In this document: one piece after another, positions 21,380-30,982 of the stretch | How positions within the stretch are numbered: the stretch's first letter is position 1 | How the letters are laid out: every line of letters begins with the position of its first letter | NCBI RefSeq assembly: GCF_000016185.1 | Contig: NC_011420.2 | Span: 2,705,001-2,769,000 of the forward strand | Direction: 5' to 3' | Length of the DNA stretch: 64,000 nt | Source: Rhodospirillum centenum SW | GTDB lineage: Bacteria > Pseudomonadota > Alphaproteobacteria > Azospirillales > Azospirillaceae | Program-made: the position numbers and the translations under genes | The notes under the pieces: model-generated | Told to the model about the DNA's origin: nothing | The model's database searches: none | Seen by the model: only the letters and a program-made list of their open reading frames with translations

Positions 21380-22567
21380 ATGAAGGCCCTGTGCTGGCAC
21401 GGCAAGGAGGATGTCCGGGTGGAGCGGGTGCCCGATCCCCGTATCGCGGAACCCGGCGACATCATCGTCAAGGTCACCTCCACCGCCATCTGCGGGTCCG
21501 ACCTGCACCTCTATGACGGCTACATCCCGACCATGCGCCAGGGCGACATCCTGGGGCACGAATTCATGGGCGAGGTGGTGGAGACCGGCCGCGAGGTGAA
21601 GACCCTCAAGGTCGGCGACCGGGTGATCGTGCCCTTCACCATCGCCTGCGGCGGCTGCTTCTTCTGCAACCGCCAGCTCTGGTCGCTGTGCGACAACAGC
21701 AATCCCAACGCCGGGGTGGCGGAGACGATCTTCGGAAAGTCGCCCTCGGCGCTGTTCGGCTATTCCTTCCTGATGGGCGGTTTCGCCGGCGGACAGGCGG
21801 AATATGTCCGCGTGCCCTATGCCGATGTCGGGCCGATGAAGATCCCGCATGTCCGCGACGGCGGACCGGAAGACGACAAGGTCCTGTTCCTGACCGACAT
21901 CTTCCCCACCGGCTGGATGGCGGCGGAGAACTGCGCGATCCAGGACGGCGACGTGGTCGCCGTCTGGGGCTGCGGCCCGGTCGGCCAGTTCGCCATCCGC
22001 AGCGCGCAGTTGCAGGGCGCGGCCAGGGTGGTCGCCATCGACCGCGTGCCGGAACGGCTGCGGCTGGCCGCCGAGGCGGGGGCGGAGACGATCGACTTCG
22101 ACCGCAACGACGTGCGCGCCCGCCTGGACGAGCTGACCGGCGGCCGCGGCCCGGATTCCTGCATCAACGCGGTGGGGATCGAGGCGCACGGAACGGGCAG
22201 CGTGGATGCCGTGCTGGACCGCGCCAAGACGGCCGTGGGCCTCGCCACCGACCGCGGGCATGTGCTGCGCCAGGCGATCATGGCCTGCCGCAAGGGCGGC
22301 ACCATCTCCATCCCCGGGGTCTATGCCGGGGTGCTGGACAAGGTGCCGTTCGGCGCCGCCTTCGCCAAGGGCCTGAACTTCCGCATGGGTCAGACGCACA
22401 TGATGCGCTACATGCGGCCGCTGCTGGAACGGATCGAGAAGGGGGAGATCGACCCCTCCTTCCTGATCACCCACCGGCTGAGCCTGGAGGACGGGCCGGG
22501 GGCGTACCGCACCTTCCGCGACAAGCAGGACGGCTGCATCAAGGTGGTGATGCGGCCGGGCGGCTGA
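21380..22567 (+). CDS. zinc-dependent alcohol dehydrogenase, glutathione-independent formaldehyde dehydrogenase-like
   Basis: A 395-residue medium-chain dehydrogenase. The GroES-like part carries the catalytic zinc ligands ([22 protein letters not shown]), and the structural zinc cysteines lie in [15 protein letters not shown]. The Rossmann part has [16 protein letters not shown]. The long insert ([42 protein letters not shown]) is characteristic of the glutathione-independent formaldehyde dehydrogenase/YjmD-like branch. The aldehyde or alcohol oxidised here cannot be read from sequence. AGGAG lies 5 bases before the ATG. Its stop is 12 bases from the stop of the convergent pentapeptide gene. 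Confidence 0.9.
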   Translation: MKALCWHGKEDVRVERVPDPRIAEPGDIIVKVTSTAICGSDLHLYDGYIPTMRQGDILGHEFMGEVVETGREVKTLKVGDRVIVPFTIACGGCFFCNRQLWSLCDNSNPNAGVAETIFGKSPSALFGYSFLMGGFAGGQAEYVRVPYADVGPMKIPHVRDGGPEDDKVLFLTDIFPTGWMAAENCAIQDGDVVAVWGCGPVGQFAIRSAQLQGAARVVAIDRVPERLRLAAEAGAETIDFDRNDVRARLDELTGGRGPDSCINAVGIEAHGTGSVDAVLDRAKTAVGLATDRGHVLRQAIMACRKGGTISIPGVYAGVLDKVPFGAAFAKGLNFRMGQTHMMRYMRPLLERIEKGEIDPSFLITHRLSLEDGPGAYRTFRDKQDGCIKVVMRPGG

Positions 22568-22579
22568 GCCGGCGGGAAC

Positions 22580-23728
22580 TCACGCTGCCGGTGCCGCCGA
22601 GCCCGGCAGGACGGTGGCGCCGGCCAGCCCGTCGGGGTCGAGCACGGCGCCGTCGAACTGGCAGTGCTCGAACCGGGCGTCGGTGAGCCGGGTCCGCAGC
22701 ATGCCCCCCGTTGCCAGCGGCAGGCCGGACAGATCCGCCGTCTCGAAGCTGCTGTACATCGCCTCGGCCCCCGTCAGGTTGGCGCCGCGCAGGTCCGCCC
22801 CCGACAGGTCGGTGTAGTGCAGCTTCGCCCCGGACAGGTCGGCAGCGGCCAGTTTCGCGTGCGCCAGCTTCGTCCCGGTCAGGTCGGCACCGCGGAAGGA
22901 GATGGCAGACAGCTCCCGCCCGCGCAGATCCACGCCCTTCAGCGAGCGCCCGGCGAAGTCGGCACGGCGGCCGGCCTTGCCGCGCGCCTCCACCCAGTCC
23001 TCGTGCCCGGCGGCGATGGCCTCCACCTCCTTCAGATTGCTCAGATGCTCCTCGAAGGCGGGCAGGCCGCGGAACATGCGGCGGGTCGTGTCGTCCAGAT
23101 CGAAGACCGCCCCCGCGACTTCGGCCCCGAAGACGTTGGCGCCGTTCAGATGCGCCCCCAGCAGAACGCTGCCGCTGAGGTCGGAGCCGGAGAGGTCGGC
23201 CCCGCGCAGGTCGGCGTTGCGGAGGTTCGCCCCGACCAGCTTCACGTTGCGCATCACCGCCCCCTCCAGGGTCGCGTCCTGCAGATTGCAGTGCGACAGG
23301 TCGGAGCGGTACTCCCGCGCCACCAGGTCGGGCGTGCCCGGCCGGGCGCCGGCCCGGTGGATGGCGACGGAGCCGACCCGCAGGTCCGATCCGTCCAGCC
23401 GGACGTCCTGGAGGTCCGCCTTGTAGAAGCGCACCCCGCGCAGGATGGCGCGGGACAGGTCGCAATGGCGCAGATTGGCCGACAGGAACAGGCTGTTGGA
23501 CAGGTCCGCCTCATGGAAGCGGCAGTTCTCCAGCACCGCATGCGACAGGTTGCAGGCGAACAGCGTGGCGCGCGACAGGTCGAAGCCGCGGAGACGCAGC
23601 CCGCTGAGATTGCTCAGCCGCAGTTCCAGACGTGTGCCCCCGCGGCCGCGGAGATAGAGGCTGTGCAGCGCGAAGGGCCTGGTGAGGTCGGCGGCGGCGG
23701 ACCCGCCGGAAGCCTGAGAGGGCAGCAT
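22580..23728 (-). CDS. pentapeptide repeat protein
   Basis: A 382-residue protein made mainly of A(D/N)LXX pentapeptides, which fold into a right-handed quadrilateral beta-helix. Two repeat blocks (about 40-200 and 255-365) are separated by a non-repeat segment near 205-255 (TTRRMFRGLPAFEEHLSNLKEVEAIAAGHEDWVEARGKAG). That segment may form a hinge or dimer contact. No signal peptide or membrane helix is seen, so it is probably cytosolic. Some members mimic DNA and protect gyrase, but nothing here proves that role. Confidence 0.85.
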   Translation of the reverse strand: MLPSQASGGSAAADLTRPFALHSLYLRGRGGTRLELRLSNLSGLRLRGFDLSRATLFACNLSHAVLENCRFHEADLSNSLFLSANLRHCDLSRAILRGVRFYKADLQDVRLDGSDLRVGSVAIHRAGARPGTPDLVAREYRSDLSHCNLQDATLEGAVMRNVKLVGANLRNADLRGADLSGSDLSGSVLLGAHLNGANVFGAEVAGAVFDLDDTTRRMFRGLPAFEEHLSNLKEVEAIAAGHEDWVEARGKAGRRADFAGRSLKGVDLRGRELSAISFRGADLTGTKLAHAKLAAADLSGAKLHYTDLSGADLRGANLTGAEAMYSSFETADLSGLPLATGGMLRTRLTDARFEHCQFDGAVLDPDGLAGATVLPGSAAPAA

Positions 23729-23954
23729 GGTGGATATGGACCGACGACTGTCATGCGGACGTCATATCGGAAAGTCATACGTCCGGATGCCGGCACCGAT
23801 ACAGGACCGAAATGCGCGCAGGCCGCCATGACGCACCCCCGTATGGACAGGCGATCCCGATGCATCGACCGGATACGAACGGATAGATGGTCCCGGGCGT
23901 GCCGCGGCCCCACCCTTGGAAGACCTGCGCCCCGCGCCCGACGATCCCCGCATC

Positions 23955-24314
23955 ATGGCCCGCCACCGATCGACCCGGCTCCAGATCTCCCAGCTTCCCT
24001 TCGTCGCCCTGCGCGGCGACGGACGGCTGGGATTCTGGGTCGTGCCGGAGCCCGGCCCCGGGAACGCGACCGATCCGCGTCTTCTGGGCCGCACCTATGC
24101 CGGCTGGTTCCTGCTGTTCGAGGAAGCGAACGGCGCCGCGGCGGCCGACGATCTGCTGACCCGCATCGGCCGCGAGATGCCGTCGGCCCGGCCGGAGGTG
24201 GATGCCGCCTTCCAGGCGGCGCTCGCCGACCGCGCCGCACCGCGCCCGGACGGCCCGGGGGCCGCGGCGGTCAGAGCACCGCCAGATGGAAGTGGTAGGA
24301 CAGCAGGTCCTTGA
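23955..24314 (+). CDS. hypothetical protein, about 119 aa
   Basis: A small protein of no recognised family. The core reads RLQISQLPFVALRGDGRLGFWVVPEPGPGNATDPRLLGRTYAGWFLLFEEAN, which has balanced composition, unlike the Arg/Pro-rich shadow frames around it. A predicted helix (AADDLLTRIGREM) follows, then a low-complexity tail. The last 44 bases overlap, on the opposite strand, the end of the DUF294 gene. It is divergent from the pentapeptide gene. ATG 23955 is preferred to a TTG at 23916. It is real in my view, but the evidence is composition only. Confidence 0.55.
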   Translation: MARHRSTRLQISQLPFVALRGDGRLGFWVVPEPGPGNATDPRLLGRTYAGWFLLFEEANGAAAADDLLTRIGREMPSARPEVDAAFQAALADRAAPRPDGPGAAAVRAPPDGSGRTAGP

Positions 24315-25473
24315 ACCGCCGGACACTGCGCAGGGCGTCGCGCAGCGCGTCCCGGTCGGCGGCGGACAGCCGGGCCGGGGTCACCAGAGTGTCCGGCACC
24401 GCCCCGACGCCCACACGGCCATCCGCCCGGCCATCCTCCCGGCCGTCCCCCTGGGTGTCCACCGGGGCGTCCCCCTCCAGCCGGGTCCGCAGCCGCAGTC
24501 CGACCAGGACGTCGAAGGCCCGCCGCAGCTCCGCCGCGGTCACCCCGTCCAGCTTCCCCGCCTCGACCAGCAGTCCGATCCGGTCCAGCGTGTTGGTGGC
24601 GCCCTCCAGCCGCGCCTCCAGCGCCAGCGAGCGGACGCCGTGGACGATGGGAAAGATACCGCCCTTCTTGAGATCGAGCCGGCCCCTGTGCTCCCCGCCC
24701 TCGGTCACCAGATGACCGAACCAGCCGAGCGGCGTGTCGAACTGCAGGGCGATGCGCGCGAACTGCCAGAGAAAGGGCGTGTGGCCGCGGATCAGCTCCA
24801 GCAGCACGGCCCGGGTGCGGGCCAGCAGCGCCGCGTCGCCCGCCACGGCGGCAGCGTCGGCGAAGATGGCGACGGCCATGATGCCGTCCTCCCCCGGGCT
24901 GCGCACCCAGTGGCGGACGGCGTCCTGCCACTGGCGCTCCGTCATCACCCAGGCCGGATTGGTGACCATGACCCGCCCCGGACAGGGCGGCCAGCCCAGC
25001 CGGGCCAGCCCGGCGGAGAAGGCCGCCAGCCGCCCGGGCAGATCCGGCCAGTCGGCCCCGTCGGGGAGGATCAGCCCGTTGTCCTGGTCGGTCTTGAGGA
25101 TCTGCTCGGCGCGCCCCTCGCTGCCCATGACGATCAGACAGCAGGACCGCGCCTGCTCGGGCGTCAGGACCAGATGGTAGAGCCGCTCCATCACCCGGTC
25201 GTTCAGGAGCGCCACGGCCCGGGACAGGGCCGCCACCGGGGTGCCGCTGGCCGCCAGGGTCCGAACCAGCCGGGCATGTCCGCCCCCCTCGGGCCCGCTC
25301 CCGCCGGAACCGCGCCCGTCCGCCCCGAGGGCGGCGGCGAGGTCGTCGAGGCTGGCGGCGGCGGCGACCCGGTCCAGCAGGTCCGGCGCGTGCGCCTCCA
25401 GCAGCGCCTGCGGAGACGGCGACCCGGCATCGCCTCCGCCCGGACCGTGCCGCCCGTCCTGCCGCATGGTCAT
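24271..25473 (-). CDS. DUF294 nucleotidyltransferase-like protein
   Basis: A 400-residue protein with an N-terminal DUF294 domain and C-terminal DUF294_C. The nucleotidyltransferase motif is clear as MGSEGRAEQILKTDQDNGLI (GS...TDQDN, near residue 115). It resembles the GlnD uridylyltransferase core. The N-terminal 75 residues are low complexity, where many relatives next to acetate permease genes carry cyclic-nucleotide and CBS domains; those are absent. It lies 157 bases downstream of actP on the same strand, and this association is common, suggesting control of acetate transport or metabolism. Substrate unknown. Confidence 0.85.
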   Translation of the reverse strand: MTMRQDGRHGPGGGDAGSPSPQALLEAHAPDLLDRVAAAASLDDLAAALGADGRGSGGSGPEGGGHARLVRTLAASGTPVAALSRAVALLNDRVMERLYHLVLTPEQARSCCLIVMGSEGRAEQILKTDQDNGLILPDGADWPDLPGRLAAFSAGLARLGWPPCPGRVMVTNPAWVMTERQWQDAVRHWVRSPGEDGIMAVAIFADAAAVAGDAALLARTRAVLLELIRGHTPFLWQFARIALQFDTPLGWFGHLVTEGGEHRGRLDLKKGGIFPIVHGVRSLALEARLEGATNTLDRIGLLVEAGKLDGVTAAELRRAFDVLVGLRLRTRLEGDAPVDTQGDGREDGRADGRVGVGAVPDTLVTPARLSAADRDALRDALRSVRRFKDLLSYHFHLAVL

Positions 25474-25542
25474 GGGTCCCCTCCGTCACAGCCGCGCCGG
25501 TCACGCGCCTGACGCCGGCCCGCCGGGGGGAGCCGGCGCCGA

Positions 25543-25617
25543 GGACAGGAAGCACGCGGGCGGAAGGGCGGGATTCCCGGCATCCGGCCGGAGACCCCGC
25601 CCGCCGCCCTCCTGTCC
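25543..25617 (-). terminator. long hairpin between actP and DUF294 gene
   Basis: GGACAGGA (25543-25550) pairs with TCCTGTCC (25610-25617), with a second inner pairing GCGGGCGG/CCGCCCGC. It sits just past the actP stop and may weaken transcription into the DUF294 gene. Confidence 0.45.
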
Positions 25618-25630
25618 GGGCCGCGCTCGC

Positions 25631-27370
25631 TCAGTGCGCCGCCGCCCCTTCCGCGCCCAGGCCCGTCTGCGAGCGGACGAACTGCGCCGCATAGGCCTGC
25701 TCCTCGGCCCGCGCCACCGCACTCCGGTCGGTCACCGAGAACAGCCAGGTGCCGAGGAAGGCCAGCGACATGGAGAACAGGGCCGGATTCTCATAGGGGA
25801 AGATCGGGGTGGCGTTGCCCAGCACCTTGACCCAGACGACCGGGCCCAGGATGACGCCGACCACCGCCGAAACCAGCCCCAGGAAGCCGCCGACGACGGC
25901 GCCCCGGGTGGTCAGCCGCGACCAGTACATGGAGAGCAGGATGATGGGGAAGTTCGCCGACGCCGCCACGGCGAAGGCGAGACCGACCATGTAGGCCACG
26001 TTCTGCTTTTCGAAGGTGATGCCCAGCAGGATGGCGACGATGCCCAGCGCCACCGTGGCGATCCGGGAGACGCGGATCTCGTCCCGCTCGTTGACCCGGC
26101 CGCGCCGGAACACGGAGGCATAGAGATCGTGGCTGACGGCGGAGGCGCCGGCCAGCGTCAGGCCCGACACCACGGCCAGGATGGTGGCGAAGGCCACGGC
26201 CGAGATGAAGCCCTTGAAGTAGTCGCCGCCCACCGCGTCGGACAGATGGATGGCCGCCATGTTGCCGCCGCCGATCAGCCCGCCGGCCGGGTCCACATAG
26301 GCCGGGTTGCCGGTCAGGTAGATGATGGCGCCGAAGCCGATGATGAAGGTCAGGATGTAGAAGTAGCCGATGAAGCCGGTGGCGTAGAACACCGACTTCC
26401 GCGCCTCCTTGGCGTCGGCCACGGTGAAGAAGCGCATCAGGATGTGCGGCAGTCCGGCCGTGCCGAACATCAGCGCCAGCCCCAGGCTGATGGCCGAGAC
26501 CGGGTCCTTGATCAGCGCCCCGGGCTCCATGATGGAGGTGCCCTTGGGATGCACCTCGACCGCCTTCTGGAACATGGCCTCGGGACTGAAGCCGAAGGCG
26601 AACAGCACGGCCACGGCCATGAAGGTGGCGCCGGACAGCAGCATCACCGCCTTGATGATCTGCACCCAGGTCGTCGCCAGCATGCCGCCGAAGGTGACAT
26701 AACCGATGATCAGCACACCGACCACCACCTCGGCCACCCAGTACTCCCAGCCGAACAGCAGCTTGATGAGCTGGCCCGCGCCGACCATCTGCGCGATCAG
26801 GTAGAAGGCCACGGTGACCAGCGAACCGCAGGCCGACAGCGTGCGCACCGGCGTCTGCTGCAGGCGGTAGCTGGCCACGTCGGCAAAGGTGTACTTGCCG
26901 AGGTTGCGGAGCTGTTCGGCGATCAGGAACAGGATGATCGGCCAGCCGACCAGCCAGCCGATCGAATAGATCAGCCCGTCGAAGCCCGAGGTGAAGACCA
27001 GCGCCGAAATGCCCAGGAAGCTGGCCGCCGACATGTAGTCGCCGGCGATGGCAAGGCCGTTCTGGAAGCCGGTGATGCCGCCGCCGGCGGCGTAGAAATC
27101 CTTGGCGGACTTGGTGCGCCGCGCGGCCCAGTAGGTCACGCCCAGGGTCAGGGCGACGAACACCAGGAACATGCTGATGGCATGCCAGTTGGTCGCCTGG
27201 AGTTCCGTCTGGCCGGCAATGGCATCGGCCAGGGCGGTGCCGGGCAGCAGCGCCGCCCCGACCAGGGCAGCGACGGTTCCGGCCGCAGCCCTGACCAGGG
27301 TCCCGGCCACGGCCGGAAGCGTGCGCGGACCCGTCCCGGCGGCCGCATGCATCATGGGGAGGGCGGGCAT
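25631..27370 (-). CDS. actP: cation/acetate symporter ActP
   Basis: A 579-residue sodium:solute symporter taking up acetate or other short carboxylates. A cleavable-looking leader (to ALADA, near residue 50) is followed by about 13 membrane helices. Typical ActP segments are [82 protein letters not shown] and the long periplasmic loop [29 protein letters not shown]. Its ATG overlaps the TGA of the DUF485 gene by one base (TGATG), so translation is coupled. Together with aceA/aceB elsewhere in the window it points to growth on acetate. Confidence 0.93.
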   Translation of the reverse strand: MPALPMMHAAAGTGPRTLPAVAGTLVRAAAGTVAALVGAALLPGTALADAIAGQTELQATNWHAISMFLVFVALTLGVTYWAARRTKSAKDFYAAGGGITGFQNGLAIAGDYMSAASFLGISALVFTSGFDGLIYSIGWLVGWPIILFLIAEQLRNLGKYTFADVASYRLQQTPVRTLSACGSLVTVAFYLIAQMVGAGQLIKLLFGWEYWVAEVVVGVLIIGYVTFGGMLATTWVQIIKAVMLLSGATFMAVAVLFAFGFSPEAMFQKAVEVHPKGTSIMEPGALIKDPVSAISLGLALMFGTAGLPHILMRFFTVADAKEARKSVFYATGFIGYFYILTFIIGFGAIIYLTGNPAYVDPAGGLIGGGNMAAIHLSDAVGGDYFKGFISAVAFATILAVVSGLTLAGASAVSHDLYASVFRRGRVNERDEIRVSRIATVALGIVAILLGITFEKQNVAYMVGLAFAVAASANFPIILLSMYWSRLTTRGAVVGGFLGLVSAVVGVILGPVVWVKVLGNATPIFPYENPALFSMSLAFLGTWLFSVTDRSAVARAEEQAYAAQFVRSQTGLGAEGAAAH

Positions 27371-27675
27371 CAGACAGTGTCCTCGATGATCTGGCGGTTC
27401 AGCTCGTCAAACTCCGCGTTGGCACGGCGCACATAGATGCCGGTCAGCAGGAACGCCGTCACGATGATCAGGATGCCGATCGGAATGCCGACAGTGGTGA
27501 CGCCGCCCGCCAGCGAGGCGCCCAGCGCCTTCGGGGCGAAGGCCACCGCCAGGATGAAGGCGAAGTACATCGCCATGACGATAAGGGAGAGGATGAGGCC
27601 GAGACGGGTCCGCCTCGTGACAAGCTCCGCGAACTTCGGGTGCGAGCTTATCCTCTGGGTTGTATCCTGTTGCAT
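27370..27675 (-). CDS. DUF485 membrane protein (YjcH-like)
   Basis: A 101-residue protein with two membrane helices ([24 protein letters not shown] and [28 protein letters not shown]), preceded by [16 protein letters not shown]. The pairing with the acetate symporter is conserved in many bacteria, where DUF485 is thought to be a small partner subunit. ATG 27675 is used, and the stop overlaps the actP start. The upstream spacer contains an unusual AT-rich island. Confidence 0.92.
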   Translation of the reverse strand: MQQDTTQRISSHPKFAELVTRRTRLGLILSLIVMAMYFAFILAVAFAPKALGASLAGGVTTVGIPIGILIIVTAFLLTGIYVRRANAEFDELNRQIIEDTV

Positions 27676-28026
27676 GCTCCGCGCTTCTCCCTGATCGACC
27701 GCTCTGGCGCAGGGGAACCGAGTCCCCGGATGCGCCCACGGCCTGTTCTGCCACGGTGCATGGGGTTTTTGTCCAGCGCAACGGCTACGAAAGGAAGAAA
27801 GCCTGTCGAGGGTTTGATTTTTGTTTTTATTGCTTTTGTGTGCCGTCTGGAAAAATCTTGTTTCGCGCCGCGGCGCATCCGCGCACCGGACCCGGAAGGG
27901 GCGGTGCTTTTCGGAGCGGTCCGGCATCGGAAGAGGGGCGAATCGGTTCCCGCGTGCAAGCTCTGCGCGCGAGTCCGCGAAGAAAGCCCCCGGCCCCCGA
28001 AGGGGCAACCCGCGCCGGAACCGCCG
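27676..28026. promoter_or_regulatory. spacer with AT-rich island upstream of DUF485-actP
   Basis: This 351-base gap contains, at about 27805-27870, the most AT-rich stretch of the neighbourhood (runs such as TTTTTGTTTTTATTG on plus, so A-rich on minus). It lies 130-190 bases upstream of the DUF485 start and could be a promoter or UP-element region for the acetate operon. TTTTCC and AATAAA on the minus strand are 17 bases apart, a weak candidate. A sigma-54 site was tested and fails on spacing. Confidence 0.4.
27979..28006 (-). terminator. UUCG-capped hairpin downstream of DUF1178 gene
   Basis: On the minus strand GCCCC-TTCG-GGGGC (28006-27993) is followed by CCGGGGGCTTTCTT. It lies 20 bases after the DUF1178 stop. 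Short stem but tetraloop-capped. Confidence 0.45.
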
Positions 28027-28509
28027 TCAGGCGTCGTGACCGGGAACCCAGGGGATGCGGCTGACGGCGACGCCTTCCTCGCGCAGTTCCTCCGCCTCCT
28101 GCGGGCTGGCCTCACCATAGATGGCGCGGCTCTCCACCTCGCCGTAATGGATGCGGCGGGCTTCCTCGGCGAAACGCTCGCCGACATAGTCCGCATTGGC
28201 CTCGACATGCCGGCGCAGCTCGCGGAGCTGGCGCATCAGTTCGGCCATGGGGGCACTGGCCGGAGCCGGTGCCCCGCCGGCATCGGGGGCGGTTCCCGGT
28301 GCGGCTGCGGGCGCGGCTGTGGGCGCGGATGCCGCGCCGCGGCCCTTCGTGATGCTGGGCGCCATCGGCGCCTTGCTGACGCCGCGGTCCCCGCAGACCG
28401 GGCAGGAGATCTCGCCCGCGGCCGCCTGCTGATCGTAGACCGCCCCGCTGCGGAACCACCCGTCGAAGGAATGGCCGGCACTGCACTGAAGCTGGTAAAG
28501 GATCATCAT
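28027..28509 (-). CDS. DUF1178 family protein
   Basis: A 160-residue member of DUF1178, conserved in alpha- and betaproteobacteria, function unknown. The N-terminus MMILYQLQCSAGHSFDGWFRSGAVYDQQ and the CPVCGD pair form what looks like a small zinc ribbon. The C-terminal conserved block (LRELRRHVEANADYVGERFAEEARRIHYGE) ends IPWVPG. An Ala/Pro-rich linker lies between. It is divergent from the receptor kinase gene at 28789. Confidence 0.88.
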   Translation of the reverse strand: MMILYQLQCSAGHSFDGWFRSGAVYDQQAAAGEISCPVCGDRGVSKAPMAPSITKGRGAASAPTAAPAAAPGTAPDAGGAPAPASAPMAELMRQLRELRRHVEANADYVGERFAEEARRIHYGEVESRAIYGEASPQEAEELREEGVAVSRIPWVPGHDA

Positions 28510-28788
28510 CCCCTGCCCGCGGCCCGACCTGCCGGCCGCCCTGCAACCGTGGTGTCATATACGATCGCCCGGGGAATGCTCAATCCCGGCCGGCTGACGG
28601 AACAGCCTCCATCCGGTCAGGACCGGGGCCGCCGGACGCCCCCCCTATTGCTTCCGCCAGGGCGATCCTATGACCCTTGTCGGGTTGACGCCCTCCCATC
28701 GGTCTGCGACTGAACCGAATCCCTGAACCGTCCGGCCGGCCTTGAACTGCTCTGGCACGGATGCGCCAGTATTTCGGAGTACGGATCG

Positions 28789-30525
28789 ATGGATCTGTTT
28801 CGGCTGCTGTTCGATCCGGCGCCCTTCATGCCCCATGGCATGTGCCTTCTCTGGCATCCGGCCCTGATCTGGACGCATCTCGTCTCGGACCTCCTGACGG
28901 CTGCCGCCTATTTCACCATCCCGGCCGCGCTGGTCTATTTCGTCCGCCGCCGCACCGACATCGTGTTCGGCTGGATCTTCGTGCTGTTCAGCCTGTTCAT
29001 CTTCGCCTGCGGCACCACCCACCTGTTCGGCGCCATCACCCTCTGGTATCCGTCCTACGTGCTGGAGGGGGCGGTGAAGGCCGTCACGGCCCTGGCATCG
29101 GTGGCGACCGCCATCGTCATCTGGCCGCTGCTGCCGCGCGCGCTGGCCCTGCCCAGCCCGGCCCAGCTCCGCCTCATCAACACGGCGCTGAGCGCCGAGG
29201 TGGAGGAGCGGATGCGCGCCGAGCGCGCCGTGCGCGAGGCCAACGCCCGGCTGGAGGAGCGCGTGGCCGCCCGCACGGCGGAGCTGGCCGCCGCCAACGA
29301 GGCCCTGCGCGAGGCGAACGAGACGCTGGAACGCCGGGTCGCGGAGCGCACCGCCGAACTGGAATCCGTCGTCCGCGCGCTGCGGGAGAGCGAGGCCCGC
29401 TACGCCGGCATCGTGCAGCATGCGGCAGACGCCATCTTCGTCGTGGATGTCGGCAGCGACGGCAGCTTCCGCTATGCCGCCGTGAACCCCGCCCTGGTGC
29501 GGGAAACCGGCCTGACCGAGGCGGTCCTGATCGGGCGCACCCCGGAGGAAGCGCTGGGCGGGGATTACGGCGCCGAGGTGGCCGGCTGGTTCGCCGCCTG
29601 CGCCGAGGCCCGGGCGCCGCGCCAGATGGAGCATGTCGTCGAGCGCAACGGCAGCCGCACCGTCTGGCTGACGGCCCTGGTTCCGGTGTTCGATCCGGAG
29701 ACCGGGCGGGTGATCCAGCTTGTCGGTACCGCGCGTAACCTCACCGAATACCGCCAGCTCCAGGAGGAACTGGCGCAGGCGGCGAAGCTGGCCACCCTGG
29801 GCACCATGGCGGCCGGCGTGGCGCACGAGGTCAGCCAGCCGCTGAACGCCATCCGCATCACCGCCACCGACTGCGCCCTGCTGCTGGACGAGGAGGGGCC
29901 GCCCGACCTGGACTATCTGCGCAGCGGCCTCGCCACCATCCGCGACCAGTCGGCCCGGATGGGCGGGATCGTGGACCAGATGCGCCAGTTCGGCCGCCGC
30001 GCCCCGGAGCGGCCCCAGCGCTTCGATCCGGCGGAACCGCTGCGCCGGGCCGCGGGGCTGCTGGAGCGCCACTTCGCCAGCGCCGATATCAGCCTCTGCC
30101 TGGAGATCGAGGAGCCGCTGCCGGCAGTGACAGGCCATGCGGTGAAGCTGGAACAGGTGGTGCTGAACCTGCTGACCAACGCCCGCGACGCCATCGAGGA
30201 GGCGCGGGCGCACCCGGCACCGGACAGCGCCGACTCCCCCCCGCCGGGCCGCATCGGGCTGCATGCCGCCGCCGCCCCGGGCCGCACCGCGGTGACGATT
30301 TCGGTGGAGGATGACGGCGCCGGCTTGCCCGCCGGGATGGCCGACCGCATCTTCGATCCGTTCTTCACCACCAAGGCGTCGGAGAAGGGAATGGGGCTGG
30401 GCCTGTCCATCTGCGCCAGCATCGTCGCCGCCATGGGGGGCCGGATCGAGGCGGTCCCGCAGCCGCGCGGCACCCGCTTCGTCGTCACCCTGCCCGTGCC
30501 GGCAGCCCTGGAGAGTGCGGCATGA
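28789..30525 (+). CDS. ethylene-receptor-like sensor histidine kinase with PAS domain
   Basis: A 578-residue membrane kinase. Three N-terminal helices (about 28-115) resemble the ethylene-binding domain of plant ETR1. D34, Y41, I44, P45, C74 and H78 each sit exactly nine residues after ETR1 D25, Y32, I35, P36, C65 and H69, the copper/ethylene site residues as I recall them (SDLLTAAAYFTIP; FACGTTHL). A coiled coil with two RVAxRTAEL-type heptad blocks follows (about 140-200), then a PAS domain (about 202-325), the H-box GVAHEVSQPLNAI (H346) and a full ATPase (LLTNARDAIEEA, EDDGAGLP, GMGLGLSI). GGAG lies 9 bases before the ATG. The stop overlaps the next gene, a response regulator (ATGA). Ethylene binding is inferred, not shown. 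Confidence 0.9.
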   Translation: MDLFRLLFDPAPFMPHGMCLLWHPALIWTHLVSDLLTAAAYFTIPAALVYFVRRRTDIVFGWIFVLFSLFIFACGTTHLFGAITLWYPSYVLEGAVKAVTALASVATAIVIWPLLPRALALPSPAQLRLINTALSAEVEERMRAERAVREANARLEERVAARTAELAAANEALREANETLERRVAERTAELESVVRALRESEARYAGIVQHAADAIFVVDVGSDGSFRYAAVNPALVRETGLTEAVLIGRTPEEALGGDYGAEVAGWFAACAEARAPRQMEHVVERNGSRTVWLTALVPVFDPETGRVIQLVGTARNLTEYRQLQEELAQAAKLATLGTMAAGVAHEVSQPLNAIRITATDCALLLDEEGPPDLDYLRSGLATIRDQSARMGGIVDQMRQFGRRAPERPQRFDPAEPLRRAAGLLERHFASADISLCLEIEEPLPAVTGHAVKLEQVVLNLLTNARDAIEEARAHPAPDSADSPPPGRIGLHAAAAPGRTAVTISVEDDGAGLPAGMADRIFDPFFTTKASEKGMGLGLSICASIVAAMGGRIEAVPQPRGTRFVVTLPVPAALESAA

Positions 30526-30938
30526 TCGGAATCGACAGCATGACCGGCGACAGTCCCGCAACGACGGACAACGCCATGGAGCCCCACATCCTGGTGGTGG
30601 ACGACGAGGTCGTCGCCACCATGGCGCTGGAGCGTTTCCTGGAGCGCCGGGGCTTCCGCGTCACCACCGCCTTCGACGGGCGGCAGGCGCTGGACGCCCA
30701 TGCCCGCGACGCGGCCGACGTGGTGGTCACGGACATGCGCATGCCCCGGCTGGGCGGTCGGGAGCTGATCCAGGCCCTGCGCGGGCCACAGCCGGAGCTG
30801 CCGGTGGTGGTGGTCACGGGCTTTCTCTCCAGCGACGACGAGGCCGCCGCCCTGGTCGGGCCGCACACGGCGGTGATGACCAAGCCGCTGGACCCCGAGG
30901 CGCTGCTGCGCACCCTGAAGGGGCTGCTGGGCAGGTAG
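30522..30938 (+). CDS. single-domain response regulator
   Basis: A 138-residue receiver without an output domain. The acidic pocket is D27/D28, the phospho-acceptor is D71 (VVVTDMRMP), and the switch residues are T99 and K121 (MTKPLD). A 20-residue N-terminal extension precedes the domain; an internal ATG at 30576 would remove it. The start overlaps the stop of the ethylene-receptor-like kinase by four bases, so it is very likely its phospho-acceptor. A receiver alone acts by protein contact or as a phosphate relay to a further protein. Confidence 0.92.
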   Translation: MIGIDSMTGDSPATTDNAMEPHILVVDDEVVATMALERFLERRGFRVTTAFDGRQALDAHARDAADVVVTDMRMPRLGGRELIQALRGPQPELPVVVVTGFLSSDDEAAALVGPHTAVMTKPLDPEALLRTLKGLLGR

Positions 30939-30982
30939 GGGCCGGCGGGCCGGGGGCACCGGCCCGGGTTCAGGGGCCGGGT

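Noticed and set aside
27840-27860. Sigma-54-like GGCAC...GC upstream of DUF485-actP
   Set aside because: The GG and GC pairs are 9 bases apart instead of 10 and the TTGC element is absent.
28751-28770. Sigma-54-like TGGCACG upstream of the ethylene-receptor-like kinase
   Set aside because: The -12 half reads CGCC rather than TTGC and the spacing is short by one base.
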